From Clostridium thailandense (GTDB lineage: Bacteria; Bacillota; Clostridia; Clostridiales; Clostridiaceae): a DNA stretch of 64,000 bases. Positions 1 to 9,706 of this stretch are shown in pieces. The stretch covers positions 1 through 64,000 of the forward strand of contig NZ_JAEEGC010000002.1 in the NCBI RefSeq assembly GCF_019207025.1. Direction: 5' to 3'. The notes under the pieces were generated by a model. That model saw only the letters and a list, made by a program, of their open reading frames with translations, was not told the DNA's origin and ran no database searches. The translations under genes and the position numbers were made by a program. Within the stretch, counting starts at the first letter, position 1, and the number at the start of each line of letters is the position of its first letter.

Positions 1-20
1 TCTGGTATGGGTATCTATAT
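1..20 (-). repeat. Edge fragment of interspersed repeat element (copy R1)
   Basis: Read on the minus strand this matches exactly the 5' start of repeat copy R3 (TATAGATACCCATACCAGA, found at 23838-23856). The rest of the element lies outside the window, so only its 5' end can be seen. Confidence 0.6.
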
Positions 21-107
21 TATTTAAAATTAAAATATTTAGATGAAATTGAAAACCGCATCAGATTTCTCTAATACGGCACTCGATTTAATAATTATAT
101 AATAAAA

Positions 108-692
108 TTATTCTTTTGCCTCTTCTTCAGCAGGCTCTTTTATTTCTTTAGTTGCTAATTTAGTTATAGTTGCATATACTTCATTTTCTTTCTCATGTAT
201 TTTTATTTGCTTGTCCAAATCAAAATCCTCTGAAGTAATTATATCTCCCAAATTTTTTTGTGATACATCAACATTTAAGACTTCAGGCACTAAGCTTATC
301 TTTGATAAAACATCTACTTCTGATTTATGCATCTGAAGTCGTAGCTGTCTTTTTCCTAAAGCTACTTCTCCTTTAAATATAATAGGAATTTGTAATTTTA
401 CTTCATGATCCTTGGAAACAAGTTGTACATCTAAGTGGATAATCTTATTTGAAACTGGATGTCTCTGAATTTCTTTTATAAATCCAAATTTCTTATTATT
501 CTCGCACTTAATCCATAATTTTACATTTGAACCGTGTTTATCAAGAATCTTCTTTAAAGTCGTTTCTTCAAATGTTACTGAATCCGCTTCAGCAACATTA
601 TCACCATAAACTACACCTGGTATAAAACCCTCTTTTCTAATTTTTTTACTCTTTACTGTTCTTTTAACAGCATTTAAAACTATAGGTTCCAA
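108..692 (-). CDS. rplY: 50S ribosomal protein L25 / general stress protein Ctc
   Basis: 194 aa, the normal length for the long, two-domain (TL5/Ctc) form of L25. The N-terminal beta-barrel, about residues 4-90, binds 5S rRNA in the central protuberance of the 50S subunit; the C-terminal TL5-like domain spans about 95-180, and the tail is acidic (KEPAEEEAKE). Recognisable elements are the RKEGFIPGVVYG block near residue 18 and the HLDVQLV block near 85. The ATG is preceded by a GAGGAGTGA ribosome site. The gene is monocistronic here, with a roughly 200-nt leader. In bacilli Ctc is sigma-B and heat inducible; nothing here proves that control. Confidence 0.95.
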   Translation of the reverse strand: MEPIVLNAVKRTVKSKKIRKEGFIPGVVYGDNVAEADSVTFEETTLKKILDKHGSNVKLWIKCENNKKFGFIKEIQRHPVSNKIIHLDVQLVSKDHEVKLQIPIIFKGEVALGKRQLRLQMHKSEVDVLSKISLVPEVLNVDVSQKNLGDIITSEDFDLDKQIKIHEKENEVYATITKLATKEIKEPAEEEAKE

Positions 693-990
693 AATAAATC
701 ACTCCTCTTGGCATTAATTAAGCCATTCTTAATTTTGTCCAATCGCTAGCATCCGTAAGAGTTTTTTAAGCAGTTTTATCAATAACAAATTAAACTACTT
801 TAAGCTCCGCTTCTATTACTAGAAGAGTAAGTGGTTCGCACCAAATCAAATTGTTGTGTTCTCTACTTATGCGGTAACGTTAGTGATTTAAACATACAAC
901 TATATTATAACACTTTTTCCCATTCACAGCACTCTTATCTTAGTTAGATTTTAATTCATAAGCTTATATATTACTATATTTATGTAATTT
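693..990. other. Intergenic leader of rplY, possible RNA structure
   Basis: No gene is seen. A TATAAT-like -10 box for rplY lies on the minus strand near 905-910, leaving a leader of about 200 nt. Within it CCGC (807-810) can pair with GCGG (871-874), and CTTCTA (810-815) with TAGAAG (820-825), so a structured leader is possible. I do not recognise it as a known riboswitch. Confidence 0.3.
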
Positions 991-1019
991 TTGACGACTT
1001 GCTAATCAAATGGTAAAAT
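991..1019 (+). promoter_or_regulatory. Sigma-A-type promoter of the first chemotaxis receptor
   Basis: TTGACG at 991-996 and TAAAAT at 1014-1019 are separated by 17 nt, about 55 nt ahead of the ATG at 1075. The spacing is ideal; no sigma-28 (flagellar) motif was seen. Confidence 0.6.
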
Positions 1020-1074
1020 AGTGCTTGGTATGTAATAATACAAAAAATTTATAACTTTTGAAAGGATTGCTAAT

Positions 1075-3171
1075 ATGAAAAAAATAAGTACTAAGATCAT
1101 AATAACTATTATAATTTGCTGCATTACCTTATCTTCAATTTTAGGAACCGTTTCAATAATTTCAGGAAGAATATTCATAAATAAAGAGGCTATGGACAAG
1201 CTTGTATATATGTCCAAAAGCATAGCTGGAGATTTAAACGAAAAACTTAAATCTTCAGAAAATGACGTAAACTATTTATATTCTAATGTTCTGAATACCT
1301 TTGATACGGAGCAATTAAAATCTGATTCAAAATACGTGGATAATTACAAAAATTCATTAGTATCAACCATAAAAAATTATTCAGTAGGTTCTAAATCATA
1401 TTCATCTATCTATTTTCTTCTGAATCCAGACTTAACTGGTATGGCTGCTGATGTAAATTTTACTGATGTTAAAGGCACTGGTAGCTTTGAAATACAGCCA
1501 GAGTTAACAAAAGAAAAATATGATTCTAAAAATAAAAATATGCAATGGTACTATGAAAGCATAAAAAATAAAAATGGAACTTGGTCCATTCCACATACTT
1601 CATTTATTATTAACTCAGATGTAATTACATATTCAAGACCTATATTCAAAAACAATGTACTTGTCGGTGTAGTTGGTGTAGATTTAAAACTTAATTACAT
1701 TAAGAGTTTAATAAATAGTATTAAAGTATATGACACAGGTTACGCTTCGCTATACAATGAAAAGTACGATTATTTAGTACACCCTGATTTTACATATAAA
1801 GACAACTTAGCTACAGTTAACAATGGTGGCTATAAAAATATTTATGATCAAATAAATGGAAAAAAGGATGGATTTATTAAATATAAGAGCAAAAATGGAC
1901 AATACAAACTTCTAGCTTATACAAAACTTTCAAATGGATGGATTTTAACTGTTGCACCTCCTATATCTGAGGTCCTTAGCGGTATGAATAAGCTAATGAT
2001 AACAATTTCTGCTATCATTATAGCAGGGATAGTTTTATCCATAATTGCAGCATTATATCTAGGCCGAAAAATTTCAGAACCAATTAAAACCGCTACAGAA
2101 CTTATAAATGCTATATCACAATTTGATCTTTCTTCAAGTATAGATAAAAAGGCAGAGAAATTCTCTAAAAGCAAGGATGAGTTAGGTATTATGATTAATG
2201 CTGTACTCAATTTAAAACGAAATCTAATTAATGTTGTTCTTAATTTACAAAATAGCTCTAGCCAGATTTTTAAGTACTCTGAAAGTCTGTCAACGAATAC
2301 TAATGATACTTTAACATATATAAGCAATGTTTCTGATGCAATGTCAGATCTAGCAAGCAGCACAACAGAACATGCTGAATTTTCTCAGGATAGCTTAGAG
2401 AAAATTAAAAGTTTAGCTGAGGATATACAAATTGCTCTACAAAGTTCTAGCTCGGTAAAAGAATCTCATAGCAACGTTAAACAAATGAGTAGTAATGGCT
2501 CTCGATCCTTAGATACTCTTACAGAGAAATTTAAAATAAATAGTGATGTAACAAATAAACTATCTACTATTATTGATAATCTCGATAGTAAATCTGGTTC
2601 TATAGATAATATAGTAAGTACTATTAATAGTGTTGCAGAGCAAACAAATTTGCTGGCACTTAACGCAGCTATTGAAGCAGCTAGAGCTGGTGAATATGGT
2701 AAAGGTTTTGCTGTAGTAGCCGAGGAGATACGCCATTTAGCAGAACAAAGCACAGATTACACAAAGGAAATAGCTGGTATTGTAAATGAAATACAGCAAG
2801 AAATAAGTTTTGCAAAGAATACTATGGACACCGGTATAGATGCTGTAGATAAAGCTAATACCTCAATAGTTGAAACAGAGAACTCTTTTGATCTAATAAT
2901 GGATTCTATACAAAATAGCTTAGAACATATAAGTAATTTATCAGAGAATATTAAGAATGTAGATGAAAATAAGGAAAAAGCTATAGTTTCCATTGAAAAG
3001 ATATCTGCTATATCAGAGGAATCTGCTAGTTCTGCTGAAGAAGTAGCTGCAATGGTTAAAGAACAAACTAATGCTATGAACTCTATTTCAGGCACAGCTA
3101 AAGAGCTTAATGAATTAGCCGTTAAAATGGATGAAATAGTGGAAATGTTTAAATTAGATTCTACATCATAA
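1075..3171 (+). CDS. Methyl-accepting chemotaxis protein, dCache type
   Basis: 698-aa transmembrane receptor that would pass ligand signals to CheA/CheW. First membrane segment at about residues 8-29, then an extracytoplasmic double-Cache-like sensor to about 290 (it contains [20 protein letters not shown], typical of dCache_1), a second membrane segment at 306-329, HAMP at about 330-392 and the cytoplasmic signalling domain. The hairpin tip with [19 protein letters not shown] begins near residue 522. dCache sensors usually bind amino acids or other small metabolites; the ligand here is unknown. The gene stands alone with its own promoter and a terminator hairpin after it, and no che genes are near. 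Confidence 0.95.
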   Translation: MKKISTKIIITIIICCITLSSILGTVSIISGRIFINKEAMDKLVYMSKSIAGDLNEKLKSSENDVNYLYSNVLNTFDTEQLKSDSKYVDNYKNSLVSTIKNYSVGSKSYSSIYFLLNPDLTGMAADVNFTDVKGTGSFEIQPELTKEKYDSKNKNMQWYYESIKNKNGTWSIPHTSFIINSDVITYSRPIFKNNVLVGVVGVDLKLNYIKSLINSIKVYDTGYASLYNEKYDYLVHPDFTYKDNLATVNNGGYKNIYDQINGKKDGFIKYKSKNGQYKLLAYTKLSNGWILTVAPPISEVLSGMNKLMITISAIIIAGIVLSIIAALYLGRKISEPIKTATELINAISQFDLSSSIDKKAEKFSKSKDELGIMINAVLNLKRNLINVVLNLQNSSSQIFKYSESLSTNTNDTLTYISNVSDAMSDLASSTTEHAEFSQDSLEKIKSLAEDIQIALQSSSSVKESHSNVKQMSSNGSRSLDTLTEKFKINSDVTNKLSTIIDNLDSKSGSIDNIVSTINSVAEQTNLLALNAAIEAARAGEYGKGFAVVAEEIRHLAEQSTDYTKEIAGIVNEIQQEISFAKNTMDTGIDAVDKANTSIVETENSFDLIMDSIQNSLEHISNLSENIKNVDENKEKAIVSIEKISAISEESASSAEEVAAMVKEQTNAMNSISGTAKELNELAVKMDEIVEMFKLDSTS

Positions 3172-3226
3172 ATTCTAACTTTAAAATTCTAGAAGTTTTT
3201 ATGTATTTTTTTACTGTGCATTCTGG

Positions 3227-3258
3227 CTTGGAAGGCTTTGCCTTCCAGGTCTACTTTT
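3227..3258 (+). terminator. Rho-independent terminator after the first MCP
   Basis: TGGAAGGC at 3229-3236 pairs with GCCTTCCA at 3240-3247 around a TTT loop, followed by a T-rich stretch. It lies 55 nt after the MCP stop codon. Confidence 0.65.
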
Positions 3259-3409
3259 TAAAACAATATAGTTCATGTGTAAATCTTTTAGTCTATCTTT
3301 ATTCCTAATTAAATTTTTTCCAAGATTACTAAATATATAATAAGATTAGAAATTCGTAATATACTATTAATAGTCTTTGTATAGATAAATTTGTATTCAC
3401 TTTATCATT

Positions 3410-5140
3410 TTAAATTTTGAATTTTAAGACAAGATCTTTTAGATGTTCTGTACTCTTTTTCACATTATCAGCTTCATTTTTTACATTTTTTGCTACATCT
3501 CTTATATTTGCTACTCTATGCGCTATGTTGCTTGCTCCATCTGCCCCTTCATTGTTACTCTTAGAAATTTCATTGATTGACTCTGATACAGTTTTTACTG
3601 ATGCTAATAATTCTTCAGAGGTAGAACTTAGATCAGTAACTAAACATTTTATATACGCGGCATCTTTCTCATAATTTTCTCCTAAAATAGCTGACTCTTT
3701 ATAGCTATCCATAACTTTTATTTCTATATAATTTAAAGTTTGCTTAGAAGTATTTACAAGATCATTTACAGCTTCAAATACACCATCTACTATATTCTGC
3801 ATCTCGCTTACAGTTGCTCCAGAATCCTCGGCCAATTTTTTTATCTGCTCTGCAACTACAGAAAAGCCTCTTCCTGCTTCTCCAGCTCTAGCCGATTCAA
3901 TTGCAGCATTTAATGCCAAAAGGTTAGTTTGTGAAGATATTCTTAAAATTGCACTTGTTAAAGCCTTAATTTTTTCTACCTCTTTTATCTTCTCCAGAGC
4001 TTTGTCCATCGAAACTTTAACTTTAACATGGTTTTCCTTTGCTTCATTCTGAAGCTTGATCGAACTGTGCTTTAAATTTAAAGCTTTCTTGCTTATTTCA
4101 TATGCAGATAACGCTCCTTCCTGAGCTTTGCCTGATATAACTTCCACTGCAAATTTTATTTCTTCTGAAGTAGAATTTATTTCACAAGTTGCCGAAGCAG
4201 TTTCCTCTATTCCTGCTGACAATTGTTCTACAGAAGAAGAAGCTTCCTCTAGTTCACAAGCAAGCTCTTCGATACTATTATTTGAAACTAACACTGAATT
4301 GTTTACGTATTGTGTTTCTTCTACAATAGCTTGTATGATTTTCTTTATAGAATATTGCATTTCACTAGTTGCTCTTATTATATCTCCTAGTTCATCTTTT
4401 AAAGTTAACCATTTATCAGGTACAGTATTGCTAAGATCACCAGATGCAATTCTTTGTATATGATTTCTTAAAAATGCTAAAGAGTTAGTAATATTTTTTA
4501 TAATAAAGATGCAAAGAACTACTATGACTATAATGATAAAAAAAGCCATTAAACTCAACATAATAAGATCATGTTTAATTATATTATTAGTATTTTTTTC
4601 AATGTCTAAGTTTTTAATATTGGCAGATTCTACAACTTTATCAATGTTTTTTCTATGTTCAGTATATAATTTTTCCAATTTGTTATCTACTATATATTTT
4701 GCTTTTTTCTTTTCTCCATTTCTTATACATGGAACGAATTCGTTATTGAAAATTTCAAAATATTCTTTAGCTGGTTTATATGAATCTTCTATCATTATTT
4801 TTTTCATACTATCTTCGGGTAAATCATTAACCCAAACTTGATGACGTCCATTGTAATTTTCTTCTAATTTTCCTTCATATTTAATCAATCTTTCAATTTT
4901 ATTATTGTCATTTTCGTTTAATAATTCTAACGTTGTAAGATGCGACTCTATTATATATTCTGGAGGTGGAAGAATATCTGCAACAAGATCTTTTCCTGTA
5001 ATTATTTGTTTGTAAATTTTTCCACTAATTTTTATATCAGTGATAATCTTACTTGAATAGACCCCAAAAACCGAAAATCCTAAAATAAAAATAATAACTA
5101 ATAATAACAACTTGTATACAACTCTCATTTTTTTGAACAT
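3410..5140 (-). CDS. Methyl-accepting chemotaxis protein
   Basis: 576 aa. Membrane segment at about residues 10-28, an extracytoplasmic four-helix-type sensor region to about 188, a second membrane segment at about 190-215 ([20 protein letters not shown]), HAMP, then a signalling domain whose tip [19 protein letters not shown] lies near residue 408. Compared with the first receptor its signalling domain is shorter, and it shares the unusual segment YEKDA-(A/E)-(Y/F) late in the helix with the receptor at 9707, so these two form one subfamily. Start chosen at ATG 5140, preceded by GGAGAGTGA. It stands alone and is transcribed leftward. Confidence 0.93.
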   Translation of the reverse strand: MFKKMRVVYKLLLLVIIFILGFSVFGVYSSKIITDIKISGKIYKQIITGKDLVADILPPPEYIIESHLTTLELLNENDNNKIERLIKYEGKLEENYNGRHQVWVNDLPEDSMKKIMIEDSYKPAKEYFEIFNNEFVPCIRNGEKKKAKYIVDNKLEKLYTEHRKNIDKVVESANIKNLDIEKNTNNIIKHDLIMLSLMAFFIIIVIVVLCIFIIKNITNSLAFLRNHIQRIASGDLSNTVPDKWLTLKDELGDIIRATSEMQYSIKKIIQAIVEETQYVNNSVLVSNNSIEELACELEEASSSVEQLSAGIEETASATCEINSTSEEIKFAVEVISGKAQEGALSAYEISKKALNLKHSSIKLQNEAKENHVKVKVSMDKALEKIKEVEKIKALTSAILRISSQTNLLALNAAIESARAGEAGRGFSVVAEQIKKLAEDSGATVSEMQNIVDGVFEAVNDLVNTSKQTLNYIEIKVMDSYKESAILGENYEKDAAYIKCLVTDLSSTSEELLASVKTVSESINEISKSNNEGADGASNIAHRVANIRDVAKNVKNEADNVKKSTEHLKDLVLKFKI

Positions 5141-5375
5141 AATTTCACTCTCCTAATTTTGTTCTTTGCGTACATTTCTTTATTTAAGCAAAGATAAATA
5201 AATTAAATTTATCATTTGTCAAATAATTTAACAATTTAATAATTTAAAAGCATTTTATTTAATATTTTATCACTTATTTTCTTTGTTTTCTATACTTTTA
5301 ATAAGCGAAAATATGCTTTTGGTGTATTTTTTAAAAAAGTTAAGATGCACATGTACTTTAAGTCTTGATTAATTA
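5141..5375. other. Intergenic region
   Basis: A very AT-rich 235-nt stretch that must hold the promoter of the leftward chemotaxis receptor. I see no gene and no clear repeat in it. Confidence 0.4.
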
Positions 5376-5653
5376 GATTTCAAGGAAATTAGTCAATATC
5401 TAGATTTACCGGGAAGCACTCTTACCAGCACAATTGACAGGCTTGAAAAACGTAACTTAGTTAAACGTGTCATAAGCAAAAAAATCGACGTTCTTATGAA
5501 CTAGAATTGACACAGGAGAGCATTAAAATAAGTTCACTACACGAAGCTGCTTAAAAAGAGTTATGGCAAAAAGTGCTTGGGGAATTAAATGAGGATAGTG
5601 AAAGAGATACACTAATTGAGTTGTTAAATAAAATATGTAAAGGAATAGAATGA
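5376..5653 (+). pseudogene. MarR-family regulator remnant
   Basis: Reading across frames gives a recognisable winged-helix: FKEISQYLDLPGSTLTSTID followed by RLEKRNLVKRVISKK, then after a frameshift DRRSYELELTQESIKISSLH, a stop (TAA), and KELWQKVLGELNEDSERDTL to a final TGA at 5651-5653. This is the recognition-helix, wing and C-terminal helix order of MarR proteins. The N-terminal third is missing, and there is at least one frameshift plus one internal stop, so it cannot make a functional regulator. Its stop overlaps the start region of the SDR remnant, suggesting they were once one operon. Confidence 0.7.
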
Positions 5654-5667
5654 TTGGAGGCGCAGAG

Positions 5668-6041
5668 ATGAACAGAGCTATTGTTATAGGTGCCACATCA
5701 GGTATAGGAAGAGAAACAGCTAAAAAATTAGCTAAAAATGGATATGCAGTTGGACTAACTGGGAGAAGAAAAGATCGCCTTATGAAGCTTCGCCGATCTA
5801 TAACAACTAATACCTTCATAAAAGTAATTGACGTTTGTAAAACTAATGAAGCAATTGAACTTTTAAAAGAACTTATAGATGAAATGGGTGGTTTAGATTT
5901 AATTGTCATCTGCTCAGGCATTGTGAGACCAAATTATGAACTTAATTGGGACAAGGAAAAAGAAAAATATATATTTCTAGAAGATGACGTATTCTAGCTT
6001 GGCTCATTAATATGCTTCCTGAAAGATATAGAGTAAAATAA
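5668..6041 (+). pseudogene. Short-chain dehydrogenase remnant with internal deletion
   Basis: Starts at ATG 5668 after GGAGG at 5656-5660 and encodes the N-terminal Rossmann half of an SDR: MNRAIVIGATSGIGRETAKK has the TGxxxGIG-type cofactor loop. The frame ends at TAG 5995-5997 after about 109 codons, against about 250 for the family, and lacks the catalytic YxxxK. Directly beyond, in the next frame (5997-6041), comes AWLINMLPERYRVK and a stop, which looks like an SDR C-terminus. The simplest reading is that roughly 120 central codons were deleted with a frameshift. It follows the MarR remnant. Confidence 0.7.
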
Positions 6042-6066
6042 AAGGTGTGTTTCCCACACCTTTTTT
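6041..6066 (+). terminator. Rho-independent terminator after the SDR remnant
   Basis: AAAGGTGTG at 6041-6049 pairs with CACACC plus T residues at 6055-6066, with a short loop and a run of six T. It overlaps the stop of the SDR remnant and supports that as the old gene end. Confidence 0.8.
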
Positions 6067-6130
6067 ATCCTTCTTGCTGAAATTCAAAAGTAATATAATG
6101 CAATTGCAATATCCTAGCTTATACTTATTG

Positions 6131-7663
6131 CTAATTAGATTTTTCCCTAAAGTTACAAGATACATAATTTAAGATATCTTTTCGAAGTTCATACTGTTCC
6201 TGATATATTCTTGAATTGTTGACATTCTGACTATAGGTATTAATAATTTTCAAATTGCTGATAAGTGCTTTTTTTAAGTCCTTTATATCATCAATTGCAT
6301 ATGCAGCTATAATACAATTAGTCAGTACAGCACCTCCTGAAACTTCTAGTGTAACCGCTTCACTTTGCATAACATCTGCTTTAATCTGATTCCACAGGTG
6401 ATCTCTACTGCCACCTTCAGTTATAGTTATTCTGTTTATTTCAATACCAGCATTTCGATAGTCATTGGTAATCTCCATATAATCATAGGCAATGGCCTCT
6501 AGAACAGCTCTCCATAAAACGAACTGATCTGTATCTAAAGTCATATTCAAAAAACAACCTTTCACCTTTGAAAATTCGCCATATCCACCAGTTAAGTATG
6601 GCAAAAAGACCACTTCATTGCATCCTGGTTCAACCTTTTCTGCTTTTTTGCTTAACAGCTTATAATAGCTGTCGTCATCAGATTTTTGACAAAGATTATC
6701 CTTAAACCAACGCAGCGCCAAGCCTCCAGTTCTAACAAATCCCCAATAAAAATATGTATTTTCTAAAGTACCACTATTAAAAATTAACCCACTTCCTTTT
6801 CGACTAAGCTCTGGAATAATTCCATTTGTAGAAACGCAGAACATAGCACAGGTTCCAGCAACATCTACAGCCTTGTTTGCTTCAAGTATTCCACTTCCTA
6901 GCATTGATTGCATTGTGTCACCTGCACCTGCACAAATTGGTATACCAGCAGGGCATCCTGTTTCTTTGGCAGCATCTTCTGATAAGGTACCAATAATATC
7001 CCAGGGCTTTATAATTTTAGGCATATAACTTTTATCTATACATAAGATATCAAGCTGTTCATTAGACCATTTCTTTTCATATATGCGATATCCAAGCCCC
7101 CATCCAGACATCGCTCCCCAGTCAATAAAGGCATCATCGCTCTCTAAACCTGCAAGATTCATCAGAATATAAGGAGCATTATGAACAAACTTTTTCCCTC
7201 TTTTCTGAAACTCCTCGCTATTTGCTAAAATCCATCTTGCATGTAATGCTGGAAACATACAGCTCGGATCAGCATTACCTGTTTCTCTTCCCCAAATATC
7301 AAGATCCAATTTTTCAAGATGTTCAACATCATTCTGTGTTCTTGAATCTAGATAATTTATATAAGGTGTAATTGCCTTTCCATTCTTGTCTATACCGACA
7401 ATCCCACAAATAATTCCATCTCCCATAATTGCTCTAATTAAGCTTGAATCAATTCCTTTATTTTTCAACTGTTCTATACACTGTTTTATCCCAAGCTTTG
7501 TAAGAGAAAGATATTCATCCGCATCCATCTCAACCCATCCTGGATTCGGATATTTTAAAGTTGTGTGATTTGATGATTTTGCTACACATTTCATATTTTT
7601 ATCATACACAGCCACCTTTACACTCTGAGTGCCTGCATCAAAACCAAGATAATAATGTTTCAT
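6131..7663 (-). CDS. FGGY-family carbohydrate kinase (xylulokinase-like)
   Basis: 510 aa, normal length for the FGGY family of ATP-dependent sugar kinases. The N-terminal lobe opens with YLGFDAGTQSVKVAVYDK, the ATP phosphate-binding loop of the actin-like fold; the C-terminal lobe has GAGDTMQSMLGSG near residue 247 and GGSRDHLWNQIKAD near 415, the second FGGY signature. Xylulose, ribulose or another polyol is a likely substrate, but the sequence does not decide. No sugar transporter, isomerase or regulator lies nearby. The ATG at 7663 is preceded closely by AGAGG. The only upstream promoter visible belongs to the FMN riboswitch at about 8000, which is unexpected for this enzyme. Confidence 0.85.
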   Translation of the reverse strand: MKHYYLGFDAGTQSVKVAVYDKNMKCVAKSSNHTTLKYPNPGWVEMDADEYLSLTKLGIKQCIEQLKNKGIDSSLIRAIMGDGIICGIVGIDKNGKAITPYINYLDSRTQNDVEHLEKLDLDIWGRETGNADPSCMFPALHARWILANSEEFQKRGKKFVHNAPYILMNLAGLESDDAFIDWGAMSGWGLGYRIYEKKWSNEQLDILCIDKSYMPKIIKPWDIIGTLSEDAAKETGCPAGIPICAGAGDTMQSMLGSGILEANKAVDVAGTCAMFCVSTNGIIPELSRKGSGLIFNSGTLENTYFYWGFVRTGGLALRWFKDNLCQKSDDDSYYKLLSKKAEKVEPGCNEVVFLPYLTGGYGEFSKVKGCFLNMTLDTDQFVLWRAVLEAIAYDYMEITNDYRNAGIEINRITITEGGSRDHLWNQIKADVMQSEAVTLEVSGGAVLTNCIIAAYAIDDIKDLKKALISNLKIINTYSQNVNNSRIYQEQYELRKDILNYVSCNFREKSN

Positions 7664-7825
7664 CCTCTGCTCTTAGCAAGGGCTTATTAGTCCCCCACTA
7701 AAATTCACCTCTTTCTTTGCTCTGCTATTTTTATCTACTATTTAATCAATTAAAATTATATAAAACATCTTTAGAGCTTATCTTTAGACTACTAAAAAAA
7801 TATTTAACGGCGTGAAAGTTGATAT

Positions 7826-7886
7826 TATAGATACTTGTACCAGACATTTAACTTATATGCCAGAGAATAAGCTAATTGTCGGCCGT
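7826..7886 (+). repeat. Interspersed repeat element, short copy (R2)
   Basis: Begins TATAGATACTTGTACCAGAC and ends with CGGCCGT, matching the ends of copies R3 and R4. The outer stem is TAACTTAT (7849-7856) with ATAAGCTA (7867-7874), seven of eight pairs. The long inner hairpin of R3 and R4 is missing here. It lies between the FMN riboswitch terminator and the FGGY kinase. Confidence 0.6.
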
Positions 7887-7914
7887 ATTTCTCTACAGTT
7901 TTTTAGCAAAATAA

Positions 7915-7934
7915 CCCCTAGGTTTTCCTAGGGG
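7915..7934 (-). terminator. Terminator of the FMN riboswitch (expression platform)
   Basis: CCCCTAGG at 7915-7922 pairs with CCTAGGGG at 7927-7934 around TTTT. On the minus strand it comes about 50 nt after the FMN aptamer and is followed by TTATTTT, so it fits the transcription-termination platform of an FMN riboswitch. Confidence 0.75.
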
Positions 7935-7984
7935 ATTGTAAACAGAATAAACATATTATCTGATTTAAAGATATATACATTGTT

Positions 7985-8100
7985 CATTCACCTTCTTTCA
8001 TCCAGACTATACTGTCGGCTTCGGAATCTAACCGAATCTGCCTTATGGCTTGCGGGCTGTACCGCCGATAGGGAATTTCACCCAACCCCGAAGGATACTT
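7985..8100 (-). promoter_or_regulatory. FMN riboswitch (RFN element)
   Basis: The minus strand carries the conserved RFN core in order: ATCCTTCGGGG, GGGTGAAATTCCC, GGCGGTA, AGCCCGCAAGCC, GATTCCGAAGCCGACAGT, and AGTCTGGATGAAAGAAGG. These are the near-invariant FMN-binding segments of this aptamer. A sigma-A promoter lies just upstream and a terminator just downstream. FMN normally turns off riboflavin uptake or synthesis genes (ribU, ribDEAH); no such gene follows here. Confidence 0.95.
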
Positions 8101-8117
8101 TATATAACTTTATCATT

Positions 8118-8146
8118 AATATAGCATTGTAATTTTTCTTTGTCAA
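8118..8146 (-). promoter_or_regulatory. Promoter of the FMN riboswitch transcript
   Basis: On the minus strand TTGACA (8146-8141) and TATATT (8123-8118) are 17 nt apart, a near-consensus sigma-A promoter directly upstream of the FMN aptamer. Confidence 0.8.
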
Positions 8147-8254
8147 CCTTTACAACGCACTTGCACTTTATAATCAATTGTTTTTAATATATAATTAAAT
8201 AATAGTATTCTAAATACAATGTCATAAATCAAAATACATTAGAGGTGATTATTA

Positions 8255-9274
8255 ATGGATAAAATCAAACTAGGAAGAACAAATTTAATGGTATCCAGAA
8301 GCGGCTTCGGCGCTTTACCTATTCAAAGAGTCTCCTTTGAAGAATCTAAAAAAATTTTACTTAAGGCTTATGAAAATGGAATAAACTTTTTCGATACTGC
8401 ACGAATGTACACTGATAGTGAAGAAAAAATAGGCTATGCTCTTTCTGAAGTAAGAAAAGATATTATTATAGCAACAAAAAGTCATGCTAAAGATAAAAAA
8501 TCCCTATTAGACAGTTTACAAACAAGCCTTAAAAATTTAAAAACAGATTACATAGACATATTTCAACTTCATAATCCAGATGAGCTGCCTAATTCTAAAG
8601 ATCCAGAAAGCATATATAGTGGACTTTTAGAGGCAAAGAAAAAAGGATTAATTCGATTTATAGGTATTACAAATCATAAAATAAGTAATGCTCTAAATGC
8701 CGCAGACTCAGGTTTGTATGATACTATACAATTTCCTTTAAGCTCTTTATCTGCAGATACTGACTTAAAGCTTATTAAAGAATGTAAAAAGAGAGATATT
8801 GGGGTTATTGCCATGAAAGCATTATCTGGTGGCCTTATAACTAATGTTGCTTCTACATTTACTTTTTTAAGGCAATTTGATAACGTAGTACCAATATGGG
8901 GTATTCAAAGAGAATCTGAACTAGATGAGTTTCTTTCCTTAGAAAAAAATCCACCACTATTAGACGAAGCTATGTGGGACATTATTAACAAGGATCGTAC
9001 TGAACTAGCAGGAGATTTCTGCCGCGGCTGCGGATATTGTATGCCTTGTCCCGCTGGAATTGAAATTCCGACTTCCGCTAGAATAACGCTTTTGCTTGGA
9101 AGATCTCCTTTTAAGCCTTTCCTTAGCGATGAATTTAAAGAAAAAATGAACCTTATAAATGATTGTATGGAATGTGGTCAATGTAAAAGTCATTGTCCTT
9201 ATAAGCTAGATACCCCAAATCTTTTAAAGAAAGAACTCAAAAACTATGAAGAGTTTTATGCTAAACATAAATAA
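8255..9274 (+). CDS. Aldo/keto reductase with C-terminal ferredoxin domain
   Basis: 339 aa. Residues 1 to about 230 form the aldo/keto reductase TIM barrel: the catalytic tyrosine lies in DTARMYTDSEEKIG (Y52), with Lys75 and the HNP histidine near 108. The C-terminus carries two four-cysteine clusters, C256-C259-C262-C265 (CRGCGYCMPCP) and C304-C307-C310-C314 (CMECGQCKSHCP), each with the spacing of a [4Fe-4S] site. This fusion is a known anaerobe family (COG1453-type), probably linking NAD(P)H and ferredoxin-type electron flow; the substrate is not known. The ATG follows AGAGGTGATTATTA. It stands alone. Confidence 0.9.
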   Translation: MDKIKLGRTNLMVSRSGFGALPIQRVSFEESKKILLKAYENGINFFDTARMYTDSEEKIGYALSEVRKDIIIATKSHAKDKKSLLDSLQTSLKNLKTDYIDIFQLHNPDELPNSKDPESIYSGLLEAKKKGLIRFIGITNHKISNALNAADSGLYDTIQFPLSSLSADTDLKLIKECKKRDIGVIAMKALSGGLITNVASTFTFLRQFDNVVPIWGIQRESELDEFLSLEKNPPLLDEAMWDIINKDRTELAGDFCRGCGYCMPCPAGIEIPTSARITLLLGRSPFKPFLSDEFKEKMNLINDCMECGQCKSHCPYKLDTPNLLKKELKNYEEFYAKHK

Positions 9275-9706
9275 TAAAATATATATTAATCTCTTCTATA
9301 TTTTTAGGCTGTCTTTGAAAAAAGACAGTCTAATCTCATATTAATATCCCAAAATAAAGCTTTCCAGAATTAAATGAATCAATGAAAAATTCAGCTTCAT
9401 ATAATTAAAGTTTTACATTTGAAAAATATTGAAAATTTGTATTTTTTACATAAATACTGTTTTACTGTCACACAAAATAGATGATTTAAATGCCCAAATA
9501 TCTAAATTCAAAGTATAATATATTTATATTTAATAGAAAACATATCTAAAGCAAAATGCAAAATTTAAATTATCATAATTATGCTTTTTTTCTTCTAGAT
9601 AATGTTGTATAATATAAATTAAAAATAGTCAATAATTAATATCAATTAATAACTTATACTAAATATTATATATAAAATGAACACTTACTTTTTTAGGAGG
9701 GATATT
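9275..9706. other. Intergenic region between reductase and third MCP
   Basis: No gene is seen. An inverted repeat around 9308-9332 (GGCTGTCTTT with AAAGACAGTC) follows the reductase but lacks a strong T run. A TATAAT at 9608-9613 is a possible -10 box for the downstream chemotaxis receptor; no good -35 was found. Confidence 0.4.

Noticed and set aside
1002-1223. Open frame opposite the start of the first MCP
   Set aside because: Hydrophobic antisense reading of the receptor's signal anchor, with no ribosome site and lying over a strong gene.
7841-7934. Second riboswitch between the FMN element and the kinase
   Set aside because: The pairing there is explained by the riboswitch terminator and repeat copy R2; no other aptamer core is visible.
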